Below, piece by piece: positions 63,248-64,000 of a stretch of 64,000 bases of DNA. Source of the stretch: Owenia fusiformis (taxonomy: Eukaryota > Annelida > Polychaeta > Sabellida > Oweniidae). Within the stretch, counting starts at the first letter, position 1; each line of letters begins with the position of its first letter. The position numbers were made by a program, and so were the translations under genes. Under the pieces are notes generated by a model that was given only the letters and a program-made list of their open reading frames with translations, made no database searches and had not been told where the DNA came from. The DNA lies in NCBI GenBank assembly GCA_903813345.2, contig CAIIXF020000005.1, positions 31,375,375-31,439,374 of the forward strand, given 5' to 3'.

Positions 63248-63280
63248 AAAGAAATAAAACTTAACCTTAAAAAAAAAAAA
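63248..63280 (+). mobile_element. 33-bp poly(A) retro-insertion with 12-bp target duplication
   Basis: GATCACGGACGC occurs at 63236-63247 and again at 63281-63292. Between them lie AAAGAAATAAAACTTAACCT, T and a 12-13-base A-run. The insert holds an AATAAA signal ~10 nt before the A-run. This is what the extreme 3' end of a polyadenylated transcript looks like after severely 5'-truncated reverse transcription into the genome. Confidence 0.75.
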
Positions 63281-63292
63281 GATCACGGACGC

Positions 63293-64000
63293 TATTATAC
63301 AATATGCCAATGTGCATCATACTGATCATTTGCTTTGTCGTTGTTTTCACAATTCCCGAGGACTACTTTTGGCCAAGGGATGATTTAAGTTCTTTAAAGA
63401 TGAATTGGCAATAATGATTAGTTTAGCGAGGACATCATTTGCATTTCGCCAACTGCCACCAATGTATTTGACTTTGGCAGTCTATGTATTGTATATTCAT
63501 ATGTATTAACATGAAATAAAAAATATATAAAATTACATTTCGGGAAAAATTGCAATGACAATCCATCCATCTGAACTACAAACGGATTTGTTTTTACGTC
63601 GTGACGTGTTTCACAACTTCTTTTTGTGGTTCTGTTCTCAGCGTTGAGATTAGTCATGCTTCAAAACCTTGGACCACCCCTTATCTACTTTTTCAGGGTT
63701 GTATTGAGAAGGTGGAGTACACAGAGGGGGAGGGGGGTAAACAGTCCTGAAGTCTTGAGGCAAGACTATGTTGAGCTGATCAAGTAAGTTTTGATAACGA
63801 TCAATTCTCGTTGGATGCAACTATCAGTCTCTCATTGAGCATCTCGTTGAATATTTTTCCGTTGATTAGCTTCCGATGATTTTAAAAGATACACGTCCAA
63901 ATGTCAAGTAGCGAAGATCTTAAAGAATTCTTTGCCTCTCTAGCCTTCGAAGAAGTTCATACAACTAAGCAAACACAATCTTTAAATTTTAACAACAGTG
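63293..64000. other. Right edge of the window, no supported gene
   Basis: The minus frame 63418-63657 has no motif. A plus-strand ATG at 63901 opens a frame that is still open at the window end (33 codons); this is too little to call. Confidence 0.35.

Noticed and set aside
63901-64000. ATG followed by 33 open codons to the window end ('MSSSEDLKEFFASL')
   Set aside because: Composition is plausible for a first exon, but it is cut by the window edge and has no recognisable motif or splice support.
1-64000. CRISPR arrays, tRNA, rRNA genes
   Set aside because: Direct repeats here have long variable units or are transposon arms, and no cloverleaf or rRNA-like segment was recognised by eye. A tRNAscan-type search was not possible.

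Overview
The window is AT-rich nuclear DNA from an animal. It has GT-AG introns, a class A peptide GPCR, an SLC5 transporter, type II Golgi-style glycosyltransferases, and very dense foldback/MITE-type DNA transposons plus LINEs. A secreted ascorbate-peroxidase-like haem protein together with this repeat load suggests a marine invertebrate, perhaps a deuterostome such as an echinoderm or hemichordate. That placement is a weak inference. Nothing here looks prokaryotic, so there are no operons, ribosome binding sites or CRISPR arrays.

Layout. 1-800: a ~338-bp tandem repeat. 1151-2410 (-): a one-exon type II membrane glycosyltransferase. 4595-11013 (-): a 15-exon SLC5 sodium/solute cotransporter that I could assemble in frame from end to end. 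13792-14982 (-): a second type II membrane enzyme, fucosyltransferase-like. 15898-17851: two palindromic DNA elements. 19082-37716 (+): a three-exon secreted peroxidase whose first intron (15.8 kb) is filled by back-to-back TTAA-flanked inverted-repeat elements, two of them very large (8.7 and 5.6 kb) and without recognisable coding content. 39037-61738 (-): a two-exon peptide GPCR whose 21-kb intron carries a near-perfect 7,604-bp tandem duplication. Each duplicate holds one LINE and one GC/AT-block MITE.

The host genes do not form an obvious pathway. Their links are architectural: long introns serve as landing sites for repeats. The most interesting material is (1) the chain of TTAA-delimited elements in the peroxidase intron, with shared termini and a clear nesting order; (2) the peroxidase itself, which keeps both haem-pocket histidines but has Ser where the distal Arg should be; (3) three sequence-unrelated palindromic element families that all show 5-bp target duplications; (4) a LINE, identical in both duplicates, whose endonuclease and reverse transcriptase are separated by a single in-frame TAG; and (5) a 33-bp poly(A) insertion with a 12-bp target duplication, which looks like the tail end of a processed transcript. 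All gene names are family-level calls from motifs read by eye.
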